Positions 1 to 7,823 of a stretch of 21,314 bases of DNA are shown here, in pieces (positions within the stretch are counted from its first letter, which is position 1; each line of letters begins with the position of its first letter). Below the pieces are notes generated by a model that ran no database searches, was not told the DNA's origin, and worked only from the letters and a program-made list of their open reading frames with translations. The stretch comes from UBA8886 sp963578705 (GTDB lineage Archaea; Thermoplasmatota; Poseidoniia; MGIII; CG-Epi1): positions 1-21,314 of the forward strand of contig CAUZDT010000017.1 in the NCBI GenBank assembly GCA_963578705.1, written 5' to 3'. The position numbers and the translations under genes were made by a program.

Positions 1-1496
1 GCGATGTAGTGGTCCTGCAACCAGCCGTCACCGTCGTAGAGCAGCACATCGAGGCGGTAGCTGCCGGAGCGGCCAGGTTGCAGCATGACTGTGGGGAGTG
101 CGCCGCCTCCGAGCATATGTTCCTCATGCGCGACGATGTTGCCATTCGCGTCCTGCAGGAACAGCTCCAGCCGGGCGGCATCGCCGGAGTAGCTGCCGGA
201 GAGCGTGATGTTGGCGCCATCGGTGACTGCCTCTGCCGTGAGCGACGCGAGTGGCTGCGGCGGCTCGGAAGCGAGCGCGTCGATGAAGTCTCGCCAGCCT
301 CCCGTGGCGGCAGCCAGGTCGAAGTACTTCGATGACGGGGTCGAGGCAGGGTAGTAGATGGTGAGTCCGTGTGCATTGCTGACGTCGCGACGGCCCGGCT
401 TGGTCCAGTGCTCTTCGACGACGGTAGCGTTCGCCTGTGCTTGCCGCACACTCTCACCGGCCAGGCGAACCGCTGGAGAAGGTGCCCATTCTACGGCAAG
501 CAGCGTCAGGTCGTGCAGGTCACGATAGGCGTTGTTCTCGAAGACCTGCGAGTTGGCGCGCGCCTCGTCCACTTCGTCGCGGTAGAGTGTCTGGATTGCA
601 CGCAGCTCCGTGCCGAAGCCGGAAATGGCTTCATGGAGCGGCTCCAGCTGCGCAGTGTCGATTATTGCCGCAGTCACCGAGTAGCCGCTGAGGACCGAGT
701 CATTGCGGTAGCTCTCGATGTAGGTGTGGACCACCGCCTCGAGCATCGCCTCGCGAGTGGTCTCCGCGCCGAGCAGCGGCAGCAGGTGGTTGTAGGTCCA
801 CCCTTCCTGCGGCTCATACGCCTCGGAGCCGTGGATGTAGGCGGCGTGCTCGCGCAGCTCGTACGCAATCTCGAACATCCCCATTAGGCAGGCGTCGAAG
901 CCAATCAGCGTCAGCGGGCCGTGGCCGGTTGCGCTACGGTATTCTGCGAGCGCCCCCTCGATTTCCGGCACCGTCAGGTAACTTCCCCCATCTTCGGCGA
1001 CGCGCTTGAAGCCGTTGCCGTGGTTCCAGATGACCAGGATGCGCTCCTGCGTCGGGTATTCCGTCGTCGCCCACGTCAGGAAGTCGCGCAGCGTGGCCGG
1101 GTCGCCCATGTCCAGCTCGTCGCCCCAGCCACTGCCGACGTCCGCCAGCGGCGTCTCCTCGAGGCCGTTGCGCAGCACGCGGTAGGCGCGGCTGTCATTT
1201 TCACCTTCCTGGTCGACCAGCACCACTACTTCACGATTCTCGTTCGAGCCGACCTCCAGCATCTCATCTAGGTCGTCGGTCGTCTGGTTGGAGAGCGAGT
1301 TGTCGCCCGCCATGTAGACGTAGAAGCCCCACTTCGGCAGCGGCTCCTCGCCGCCCGCCGTTCCCAGCAGCGAACTCCCGAGTGGCGCTGCCGGCCCCGG
1401 CAGCGCGACCGGCGGCGCCAGCAGCAGCAGCGCCAATAGCAATATGACTGTGGTGCGCCGCGCCAGCGGCAGTGCAGCGAGGCGCCCCCGGGACAT
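1..1496 (-). CDS. Secreted clostripain-like (C11) cysteine peptidase, 3' end cut by window edge
   Basis: This is a long open frame of 498 codons that runs off the left edge of the window, so the C-terminus is missing. The N-terminus has basic residues then a hydrophobic stretch (about residues 15-35), as in a signal peptide, so the enzyme is probably exported. The peptidase domain starts near residue 55 (KWGFYVYMAGDNSL). It carries both residues of the clostripain dyad in the usual context: His159 in IWNHGNG and Cys203 in GFDACLMG. A region near residue 350 (HGLTIYYPAS) also fits the C11 family, and a beta-rich segment follows from about residue 400. C11 enzymes usually cut after Arg or Lys; the specificity here is not visible. 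A marine heterotroph could use it to degrade external protein, which is inference. The ATG at 1496 lies 26 nt from a TATA-like box. Confidence 0.9.
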   Translation of the reverse strand, partial: MSRGRLAALPLARRTTVILLLALLLLAPPVALPGPAAPLGSSLLGTAGGEEPLPKWGFYVYMAGDNSLSNQTTDDLDEMLEVGSNENREVVVLVDQEGENDSRAYRVLRNGLEETPLADVGSGWGDELDMGDPATLRDFLTWATTEYPTQERILVIWNHGNGFKRVAEDGGSYLTVPEIEGALAEYRSATGHGPLTLIGFDACLMGMFEIAYELREHAAYIHGSEAYEPQEGWTYNHLLPLLGAETTREAMLEAVVHTYIESYRNDSVLSGYSVTAAIIDTAQLEPLHEAISGFGTELRAIQTLYRDEVDEARANSQVFENNAYRDLHDLTLLAVEWAPSPAVRLAGESVRQAQANATVVEEHWTKPGRRDVSNAHGLTIYYPASTPSSKYFDLAAATGGWRDFIDALASEPPQPLASLTAEAVTDGANITLSGSYSGDAARLELFLQDANGNIVAHEEHMLGGGALPTVMLQPGRSGSYRLDVLLYDGDGWLQDHYI

Positions 1497-1518
1497 CAGC
1501 CTGCCTGCCCCACGAGCG

Positions 1519-1525
1519 ATATAAA
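1519..1525 (-). promoter_or_regulatory. TATA-like box for the C11 peptidase gene
   Basis: TTTATAT on the minus strand, in otherwise GC-rich DNA. Its centre is 26 nt upstream of the ATG at 1496. That spacing places transcription initiation at or next to the start codon, which implies a leaderless mRNA. No Shine-Dalgarno is seen. Confidence 0.6.
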
Positions 1526-1549
1526 GGTCAGCCGGCGGCCACTCCCGCT

Positions 1550-2122
1550 TCAGTCGCGGGCGGTGTCGCCCGCGGGCAACGCCGCCTCGTCGCCGGCCGG
1601 GGCGCCCAGCGCGACCCAGAGCGGGAGCCCGACGAGGGTGAAGGTGACGATGTTCGAGAGCAGGTGGTAGAGCATGAACGGCAGCCCCAGTGTGTAGACC
1701 GCCAGCAGGTTGCCCGGCGTATGCGCCCACCAGAGCCAGAATACGCCGAAATTGGTCCAGCCGTCGTAGACCGCCGCAAAGACTACCCCCACGCCGGCAA
1801 AGCGCATCGCCAGCCCGGGCGAGAGCTGCCCGCCAATCTGCGGGCGCCAGCGGCGTGACGCGAGTGCGACGAGCAGGAATCCCGAATAGGTGAACGCAAT
1901 GATGGGCGAGCCCCAGAGGTAGCCGAGCCACCAGTCGGAGAGCAGTATCATCCCCATCGTCACCGCGACCGCCCAAGCGAAGGGGAGCAGCATCGCAGCC
2001 AGGAAGGTCGCGACCATCACGGTCTCGACGTTGGGATGCGCGTGCAGCGCAATCCGCCCCCCCGCGCCGAGCAGCAGCAGCACCCCGGCGGTGAGCGGCA
2101 GCGGCAGCCGACTCCGTTCCAT
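1550..2122 (-). CDS. Multi-pass membrane protein, ECF S-component/DUF6580-like
   Basis: A 190-residue, strongly hydrophobic protein with about five to six predicted membrane segments. Examples are residues 8-20, 31-62, 70-88, 106-120 and 140-176. The aromatic run in the middle (TNFGVFWLWWAH) and the order of segments recall small substrate-binding membrane proteins such as ECF transporter S components and the related DUF6580 family. This is a resemblance judged by eye and the substrate is unknown. The frame stays open upstream to 2254, but that extension overlaps the preceding uracil-DNA glycosylase gene. The ATG at 2122 is preferred because it begins a hydrophobic N-terminus and sits 26 nt after a TATA-like box. 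The C-terminal 16 residues are a soluble acidic tail. Confidence 0.75.
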   Translation of the reverse strand: MERSRLPLPLTAGVLLLLGAGGRIALHAHPNVETVMVATFLAAMLLPFAWAVAVTMGMILLSDWWLGYLWGSPIIAFTYSGFLLVALASRRWRPQIGGQLSPGLAMRFAGVGVVFAAVYDGWTNFGVFWLWWAHTPGNLLAVYTLGLPFMLYHLLSNIVTFTLVGLPLWVALGAPAGDEAALPAGDTARD

Positions 2123-2143
2123 CGCTGGGCGCAGGCCGGGCGC

Positions 2144-2152
2144 TATTAATAT
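2144..2152 (-). promoter_or_regulatory. TATA-like box for the membrane protein gene
   Basis: ATATTAATA on the minus strand, beginning in the stop codon of the upstream glycosylase gene. Its centre is 26 nt from the ATG at 2122, which supports a separate leaderless transcript for this gene rather than simple read-through. Confidence 0.6.
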
Positions 2153-2805
2153 CAATCGCGGAGGGACGACAAAACTTCCGTGAATTGCTCCGCTGTGAGC
2201 CGCCGTGTGTTCAGGTTGTAGCGGCTGGGGTGGTAGCTGTCGACCAACTCCCACTCGACTCCCGGCAGCGCGTGGCGCGCACCGTGCCCGAACTTGTGGT
2301 CAACCTGTCGCCCCCCGACAGTCGCGATGACTTGCCGGTGCGCCACGCCGCCCAGCGCCAGCACGGTTTCGAGCTGCGCCAGCAGCGCCAGCTCGCGCTC
2401 GAGGAACGGCCGGCAGCGCTTCAGCTCGTCGCCGTCCGGCTTGTTCTGCGGTGGCGCGCAGCGCAGTGCGTTGGCGATGCGCACGCCGTCGAGCGCGAGC
2501 GGATCGTCTCGCGAGCGTGATTCCGGCCCGCTGCTCCAGCCCAGCTCCCACAGCGCGCGAAAGAGCAGGTCGCCGGCGTAGTCACCGGTGAACGGCCGTC
2601 CGGTGCGCCCCGCGCCGTGGGTGCCGGGCGCCAGCCCCACGATGAGCAGCCACGCGTCGCGGCCGCCGAAAGACGGCACCGGCCGGCACCAGTAGTCGCC
2701 AGCGACGAAGCCGGGCTTGCGGCCGCTCTCACGAACATCGGTAGCGTAGGCCACAAGGCGCGGGCAGGCGCGGCAGCCGACGATGTCGTCTGCCAGCGCC
2801 CCCAT
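2152..2805 (-). CDS. Uracil-DNA glycosylase, family 5 (UDGb type), Fe-S
   Basis: Predicted family-5 uracil-DNA glycosylase (217 aa from the ATG; 218 if the GTG at 2808 is used, which is the numbering here). The enzyme removes uracil, and in this family often other deaminated bases, from DNA to start base-excision repair. Motif 1 is GLAPGTHGAGRTG at residues 58-70, close to the GLAPxxHGxxRTGRxFTGD signature of UDGb. Motif 2 is HPSRYN at 193-198. Four cysteines (12, 15, 117, 132) are spaced as expected for the 4Fe-4S cluster. The family-4 motif GEAPG is absent. It is the last gene of the AIM24 operon, with start and upstream stop overlapping as TGATG (or GTGA with the GTG). There is no obvious functional link with AIM24. 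Confidence 0.92.
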   Translation of the reverse strand: MGALADDIVGCRACPRLVAYATDVRESGRKPGFVAGDYWCRPVPSFGGRDAWLLIVGLAPGTHGAGRTGRPFTGDYAGDLLFRALWELGWSSGPESRSRDDPLALDGVRIANALRCAPPQNKPDGDELKRCRPFLERELALLAQLETVLALGGVAHRQVIATVGGRQVDHKFGHGARHALPGVEWELVDSYHPSRYNLNTRRLTAEQFTEVLSSLRD

Positions 2806-3476
2806 CACTGGTTATCGCTCTTTACCCGCCGGAACGGGTGAACCCAGCTGGCGAGCGTGCGCGGGCTGCGCGTCTGCACCCAGAGCTTGCCGCGGCCCTG
2901 ATAACGACTGACCAGCTGGTCGCCGAACAGGAACGTGCCGATGGAGCGGCCGGTGCGGCCGATGCTGTAGTCAAGCGATGACTGCCACGCGACCGCGTAG
3001 CCGCTGTCGACAGTGTAGCTGCCGTCGACCGCCACTTCCTGGATGTCTCCGTAGGAGTTGAAGAAGAGCAGCCCCGTGCCTTTGACCTGTAGCGCCAGCA
3101 GCCCTTCGGCGAAGATGCCGGTAAAGCCTTCGAAGCTCACCGAAGTCTCAATGTCGCCGCTGTGCCCAAGATAGGCGCCGCGCTCCATGATGAGCGTCTC
3201 GTCCCGCATCTCGTAGGGCACGATATCGCCCGGGACGCCCGGCGCCAGCGCAATCTTCCCCGGCGTGCCTTCGGCGTAGTAGGTGTTTTGGAAGAAGCTC
3301 TCGCCGGTAATCATGCGCCCCAGCCCCTTCAGGATGCCGCCGCGCGCCTGCGTGCGCACTGCGATGGAGTCGTCCATCCACGCCATCGCGCCCGCCTCGG
3401 CGACCAGCTCCTCGCCCAGCGACAGCTCGATTTCGGCCGCCGCGTAGCCCGGCCCACAAATCAGGCGGTGGCGCAT
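2805..3476 (-). CDS. AIM24-family protein, paralogue 3
   Basis: A 223-residue all-beta protein of the AIM24 (TIGR00266) family, third of three tandem copies. It has the shared landmarks: GEELVAEAGAM near residue 21, GESFF near 58, then a glycine-rich second half ending in GRGKLWVQTRSP near 200. The SGEGL motif of the other two copies is changed to AEGLL and FGDQL here, so this copy is the most diverged. Family members fold into a double beta-sandwich. The yeast protein is mitochondrial, but the biochemical role in prokaryotes is not established. There is no signal peptide or membrane segment. Its ATG overlaps the upstream stop by one base (TGATG), so translation is probably coupled. Confidence 0.88.
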   Translation of the reverse strand: MRHRLICGPGYAAAEIELSLGEELVAEAGAMAWMDDSIAVRTQARGGILKGLGRMITGESFFQNTYYAEGTPGKIALAPGVPGDIVPYEMRDETLIMERGAYLGHSGDIETSVSFEGFTGIFAEGLLALQVKGTGLLFFNSYGDIQEVAVDGSYTVDSGYAVAWQSSLDYSIGRTGRSIGTFLFGDQLVSRYQGRGKLWVQTRSPRTLASWVHPFRRVKSDNQ

Positions 3477-4174
3477 CAGCGCTCCCTCGAGGGCAGCAGT
3501 GGCCCCAGCGCCTGCCCGAGCCGGTCGCGGTCATGCGACTGGACCAGGATGCGGCCGTTGCCGCGGAACTTCAGCACCAGTCCCTCTCCCGAGAGCGCCG
3601 ATGCAATCCAGCCGCCCGCCTTGCCGATATCATATTCCAGCCCTTCGCTGAAGGCGACGACGTGGCCGTTGTCAATCGTGATTCCGCCGCGCACCTCGAC
3701 TTCCGAGATGCGACCGTAGGCGCTCACCAGCAGTTCGCCCTGCCCTGAAGCGCGGACGTAGACCAGCCCCTCGCCAGAGAACATCCCTTTCTTCAAGCCT
3801 TGATACTGTGTGTCGAGTTCAACTCCGCTCGACGCGCCGAGGAACGAGCCGCCGGCGCAAATCCACGTTTCGGGGCCGACCTTCAGCGACGAAACTTCGC
3901 CCTGCAGTATCGGCGCGAGGCCGACTTCTCCGGGCTGGCTGTCCTTGACGCGGTAGGTCGAGAGGAAGAAGGATTCGCCCGCGAACATCGCCTTGGCGCC
4001 CTCCTTGAGCGCGCCCCAGAGCCCGCCCCCCTCGCGCTTACGCGACTTGATTTCAATCTCCATATTGCCCGAGGCGCGATACATCGCCCCCGCCTCGGAG
4101 ATGAACTCCTCGCCCGGCTGGAGCGTCACCAGTGCCGAGCCGAAAGCTCCCCGGTTTGCTACGTTTACGTCCAT
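3476..4174 (-). CDS. AIM24-family protein, paralogue 2
   Basis: A 232-residue AIM24-family protein, middle copy of the triplet. Landmarks are GEEFISEAGAM near residue 21, AGESFFLSTY near 66, MFSGEGLVYV near 131 and LSGEGLVLKFRGNGRILVQS near 195. The two SGEGL motifs mark the repeated halves of the double beta-sandwich. It is 9-15 residues longer than its neighbours because of a basic loop (KSRKREGGG, about residues 43-51). It begins one base after the stop of paralogue 1 and ends in a TGATG junction with paralogue 3. This looks like a single polycistronic unit in which the three products may be made together. Function is unknown. Confidence 0.88.
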   Translation of the reverse strand: MDVNVANRGAFGSALVTLQPGEEFISEAGAMYRASGNMEIEIKSRKREGGGLWGALKEGAKAMFAGESFFLSTYRVKDSQPGEVGLAPILQGEVSSLKVGPETWICAGGSFLGASSGVELDTQYQGLKKGMFSGEGLVYVRASGQGELLVSAYGRISEVEVRGGITIDNGHVVAFSEGLEYDIGKAGGWIASALSGEGLVLKFRGNGRILVQSHDRDRLGQALGPLLPSRER

Positions 4175-4175
4175 G

Positions 4176-4829
4176 TCAGAGCCTCGGGGTGAGCCAGCCC
4201 GCCAGCCCGTCGAGCGTGCGCGTCTGGACCCATACCTTGCCGTTGCCCTGGAACTTGATAACCAGCCCCTCGCCCGAGAGGAACGTGGATTTCAGGTTCC
4301 CCATCCCGCCGATGGTGTACTGTAGCGACGGCTCGAAGGCGACCAGGTGGCCGGTATCGACCGTGAACTTGCCTGCGACAGTCTGCTCGACCACGCCGCC
4401 GTAGGCGTTGTAGAACAGGTCGCCGGTGCCGAAAACCTCTACCAGGAAGGCGCCTTCACCCGAGAAGAGCGCGCGCAGCCCGCCGAACTTGGCTTTGACC
4501 GTCAGGCCGGGCGTGCAGGCGAGGAACGCGCCCGCCGTCAGGAAGACGCTGTCGCCGTTCATCTGCCGGTGCGTTACCGTGCCGGGCAGCCGCGGCGCAA
4601 TCGTGACGCTGCCGCCGTCGGGATGCGTGAAGCGGCCGACGAAGAAGGACTCGCCGCCGAACATTTTGCGGATAAGGGCGCCGAAGAACGAGCCGAGCCG
4701 CTTCGACTTCGCCTCCATGTTCGACGACATGCGCGACATCGCCCCTGGCTCCGCCAGCAGCTCCTCGCCCGGGCCGAGCTCGATGTTAACCTCGCCGTAA
4801 TCGGGATTGCCCTCTATCTCGAATCGCAT
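4176..4829 (-). CDS. AIM24-family protein, paralogue 1
   Basis: A 217-residue AIM24-family protein and first gene of the minus-strand operon. Landmarks are GEELLAEPGAMSRMS near residue 21, GGESFFVGRF near 58, LFSGEGAFLVEVFGTGDLFYNAYG in the centre, and FLSGEGLVIKFQGNGKVWVQTR near the end. It is soluble, beta-rich and free of signal peptide. The ATG at 4829 is 25-26 nt downstream of a TATA-like box, which suggests a leaderless transcript carrying all three AIM24 genes and the glycosylase. The operon is divergent from the CARDB surface-protein gene, and the intergenic region is only 84 bases. The role is unknown. Confidence 0.9.
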   Translation of the reverse strand: MRFEIEGNPDYGEVNIELGPGEELLAEPGAMSRMSSNMEAKSKRLGSFFGALIRKMFGGESFFVGRFTHPDGGSVTIAPRLPGTVTHRQMNGDSVFLTAGAFLACTPGLTVKAKFGGLRALFSGEGAFLVEVFGTGDLFYNAYGGVVEQTVAGKFTVDTGHLVAFEPSLQYTIGGMGNLKSTFLSGEGLVIKFQGNGKVWVQTRTLDGLAGWLTPRL

Positions 4830-4851
4830 GCGCCCGCCACTTGAGGAGTCG

Positions 4852-4857
4852 ATATAA
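4852..4857 (-). promoter_or_regulatory. TATA-like box for the AIM24-UDG operon
   Basis: TTATAT on the minus strand. Its centre is about 25.5 nt upstream of the ATG at 4829. It lies in the 84-base divergent intergenic region and would drive the four-gene minus-strand operon as a leaderless mRNA. Confidence 0.6.
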
Positions 4858-4874
4858 GGCCGTCGTGGACACCC

Positions 4875-4881
4875 TTATTAA
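4875..4881 (+). promoter_or_regulatory. TATA-like box for the CARDB protein gene, with GGGAG at 4904-4908
   Basis: TTATTAA on the plus strand, centred 36 nt before the ATG at 4914. Initiation would be expected near 4904, which leaves a leader of roughly 10 nt. That leader contains GGGAG (4904-4908), a possible ribosome-binding site 5 nt before the ATG. It is therefore unlike the other boxes here, which imply fully leaderless messages. An upstream in-frame GTG at 4893 is only 15 nt from the box and is unlikely to be the start. Confidence 0.5.
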
Positions 4882-4913
4882 GCCGCGGCAGCGTGCGCGC
4901 AAAGGGAGATTGT

Positions 4914-7823
4914 ATGGAATCCAACAATGGAAACAGGCTTACTGCCGTCCTGCTTGCGGGAGCATTACTGCTATCTGGGCTCATGGTGTTCCCGACCGCC
5001 GCAGGTGACCATGGACCAGACCTGGTCATTGAGGAATTTTACGAGGTTGAGGGCAGTCCGCCACCGCGCGCCAATACCCTTTATGAGGTACATGTCGGCT
5101 GGAAGAACAACGGCCATGCCGGCGCCACTGGCGTCGTCATCGGTATTGAGGACGCCGGCGGCACCGAGATGGTCAAATCAGACCCCATCGATATGGATGA
5201 AGGCGAGTCCGGCTCACTGACGCTGCAGATTACCTTCGACGTGGAGGGCGAAACGACCCCCACCGCCATAGTCGACTATGACGATACGATCGACGAGGGC
5301 GACGAGGACAACAACGAATACGAAGGCTGGTTCAACGTCGAGCCTGAAATCGGCAATGCTGACGTCTGGGCTGCGCTCGACATGGATACTACTGAAGGCC
5401 AGCCGGGGCAGGAGGTTCCTGTCGTCTTCAGCTTCGGCAACTTCGGCAATGTCAGCACTGCCACACCGGTCACCGTTGGTGTATTCTTTGACGGGGTTGA
5501 CGAAGGACCTGTCAACTGGATTGACCCCACCCCGCTGCACTACGAATACATTAGCCCCCCACCACCGGATGCGCCGGGAGGTGGCGCACAACAGTTCGAG
5601 TTCAGCTATCTGGTCCCTTCGGACACTGAGGACGGGCTCTACAAATTCACCGTTGTCGCTGATTACTATGATAACAACACCGAGGACAACGACACCGCTA
5701 ACAACGTCGACGTCCACGAACTCTGTGTCGGTGACTGCACCAAGCCCGACCTGACTTGGCACGAGCAGGGGCTGGAAACCCTGCGCATGGTCCCGCCCGA
5801 GGCGGTCACGGGCAGAGAGGCGCAATTCCTTTACGCCCTCGCTAACCTTGGTGAAGGCGATGCGCCCCCCGGTACTGTTGTGGCGCTCGAGCTGGAGAAG
5901 TGCCCTTGTGATGGCAACGGCTGGCAGGAGGCCAATCGCACTGACACTATTCGCTTCTCCATCGGTGCTGGCCAGACTTTTGAATCCGAGTCGGCCTTGG
6001 CGATGAACTGGTCCATCCCCATGGATGGTGTCGGTGACTGGGACGTACGCATCTTAATTGACCCGGACAACAACATCGATGAATCACGCGAGGGGAACAA
6101 CAACCGCAGCTGGCACGACATCAACGACGAATACCTGACGGTCATCGAGGAGAGGCCAGACCTACAGGTTGCCGGCGCAGCGACCAATGGGCAGGCGTAT
6201 GCCGGCGACACGATTGACCTTAACCTCGAAATCCAGCAGTCGGAGCTGGGCGACATGATGGCTGAGAACGCCAGTGTGCGACTCAAGATTACCGATCCCG
6301 CCTTCAACGAATACGGTCCCTATACGCTGGGGCCATTCGACGTCGGCACCTACCCTGCCATCACCCTCTTCACCTTCGTCTGGGAGATACCATTCATGTG
6401 CGGTGGGCTGCCCTGTGTTGGCGACTACACCCTTGTGGTAGAGGCCGACCCAGGCAATATGATTAACGAGTGGGACGAGACCAACAACCTGCGCAACGAC
6501 CTCTACATTGAGGTCAAGGAGAAACTGCCAGACCTGGTCATCAGCGAGGTCGTTGTGACCCCCATCGACCAGGGCGGTAGCGCGATGGTCGGTGTCGCCA
6601 GCACCATCACCGCTGTACTTGTGAACCAGGGACTGCGCGACATGAATGGTGGCGAGGGCGCAGACCTGTCGGTCAGCTTCTCGACCTCGGCGCCTTTCAT
6701 GTCCAGTATCGGCACCGTCGCGGTGGGGCAGCCATTGGCCATTGGCCAGAGCCTCAACGTCTCCATCGACTACATCTTTGGCGACATGGCAACCTACAAG
6801 GTGGTCGCCAAGGCGGACGCGGCCGACGATATCAAGGAGATGGACGAGAATAACAACGAGGCGTACGACATCCTCCCCTCGGTCACGAGCATCGACGCCT
6901 GGGTGCGCGACGTTTCGACCACCAGCGGTCTCTCGGGCAAGATCCATCCTCTCTCTTTCGAAGTGGGCTTCGACAACCTCCCGGCGTCAGGATTTTACTA
7001 CCTGTTTTTCCGTGTGTCTGTCAAGGGTACTGGTGGTTGGGGTGACGTCCTCCAGCTTGAGCCTGGCGAGAATTTCACTATTTCACCTGAAAAACCAAAC
7101 GGGGAATCGAACGACTGGCAGCCCGATGACTGGCCAGAGACAGTAACAATATTTTTACCGAATACTGCCTACTTAAACCTGACCGCGGGAAATTCTAGCG
7201 CAGGTATCATGTTTGACTGGATACCAGATAAAAACCGCGCTGACAACTACACAGTTGAAGTCGAGATATTTGCCCAGATTGATGTTAATGAAGACAACAA
7301 CATTGACTCGGTGATGGCGGACATCGAGAAGCTGACCACCGACTTGGTAATCGAGAGGCTGACTATTAGGGAGACTGCCAACTCGGTGCAGGTCATCGTC
7401 GATGTCCTCTACCCGCAAGGTGAGCAGTCGTCTCTGTGGGATGTCGAGGTGGCGCTGAAAGTCTACGACTACGCGGCTTACGCCGCTGCTAGCAACAGTG
7501 CCGAGGTGCTCGATGATCTGGGCACCAAGACCATCAACGGCGCTCTCTCACGTGGCAGCAGTTGGTCGCTCACTTTCACTTGGGCGCGTGAGAAGGGCGA
7601 GTTCATTTTCGTTGCTGAGGTTGACCCTAATGACAGGGTGCGCGAGATTGATGAGGGGAACAACATTTACCCCTCGAGCAAGGAGGAATTCGGCGACGTC
7701 GGCACCGGCGGCACCGGCGACGATGAAGAAGAAGGCGGTGGCCTCTTCGGGATTCCCTCTATCTCGGGACTGGCAGCGCTCTCGCTGCTCGGTACGGTAG
7801 CCCTCCTGCGACGTCGTCGCTGA
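4914..7823 (+). CDS. Secreted CARDB-repeat surface protein with C-terminal anchor
   Basis: A 969-residue acidic surface protein. Residues 1-31 form a signal peptide (MESNNGNRL, then a hydrophobic core ending near TAAG). The body holds about seven CARDB-like beta-sandwich repeats, several opening with PDL-V and each closing in an acidic Asn-rich loop. These loops are DEGDEDNNE (about 126), DNNTEDND (253), DNNIDESREGNN (385), INEWDETNN (517), IKEMDENNN (640), DVNEDNN (790) and VREIDEGNN (908), and may bind Ca2+ (inference). Cysteine pairs occur at 271/275, 330/332 and 496/501. An acidic Gly-rich linker precedes the tail GIPSISGLAALSLLG plus RRRR, a tripartite signal like those of archaeosortase substrates. 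The stop overlaps the GPN GTPase start (TGATG). CARDB domains usually mediate adhesion; the partner is unknown. The segment 7141-7320 is AT-rich relative to the rest. Confidence 0.88.
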   Translation: MESNNGNRLTAVLLAGALLLSGLMVFPTAAGDHGPDLVIEEFYEVEGSPPPRANTLYEVHVGWKNNGHAGATGVVIGIEDAGGTEMVKSDPIDMDEGESGSLTLQITFDVEGETTPTAIVDYDDTIDEGDEDNNEYEGWFNVEPEIGNADVWAALDMDTTEGQPGQEVPVVFSFGNFGNVSTATPVTVGVFFDGVDEGPVNWIDPTPLHYEYISPPPPDAPGGGAQQFEFSYLVPSDTEDGLYKFTVVADYYDNNTEDNDTANNVDVHELCVGDCTKPDLTWHEQGLETLRMVPPEAVTGREAQFLYALANLGEGDAPPGTVVALELEKCPCDGNGWQEANRTDTIRFSIGAGQTFESESALAMNWSIPMDGVGDWDVRILIDPDNNIDESREGNNNRSWHDINDEYLTVIEERPDLQVAGAATNGQAYAGDTIDLNLEIQQSELGDMMAENASVRLKITDPAFNEYGPYTLGPFDVGTYPAITLFTFVWEIPFMCGGLPCVGDYTLVVEADPGNMINEWDETNNLRNDLYIEVKEKLPDLVISEVVVTPIDQGGSAMVGVASTITAVLVNQGLRDMNGGEGADLSVSFSTSAPFMSSIGTVAVGQPLAIGQSLNVSIDYIFGDMATYKVVAKADAADDIKEMDENNNEAYDILPSVTSIDAWVRDVSTTSGLSGKIHPLSFEVGFDNLPASGFYYLFFRVSVKGTGGWGDVLQLEPGENFTISPEKPNGESNDWQPDDWPETVTIFLPNTAYLNLTAGNSSAGIMFDWIPDKNRADNYTVEVEIFAQIDVNEDNNIDSVMADIEKLTTDLVIERLTIRETANSVQVIVDVLYPQGEQSSLWDVEVALKVYDYAAYAAASNSAEVLDDLGTKTINGALSRGSSWSLTFTWAREKGEFIFVAEVDPNDRVREIDEGNNIYPSSKEEFGDVGTGGTGDDEEEGGGLFGIPSISGLAALSLLGTVALLRRRR

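Noticed and set aside
4893..4913. GTG at 4893 as start of the CARDB protein
   Set aside because: It is only 15 nt from the TATA-like box and adds seven residues before a good signal peptide; the ATG at 4914 has GGGAG upstream.
5214..6947. Minus-strand frames of 203, 158 and 261 codons inside the CARDB gene
   Set aside because: Mirror images of the acidic Asp/Asn-rich repeats, with Val/Asp-rich repetitive sequence and no promoter or family match.
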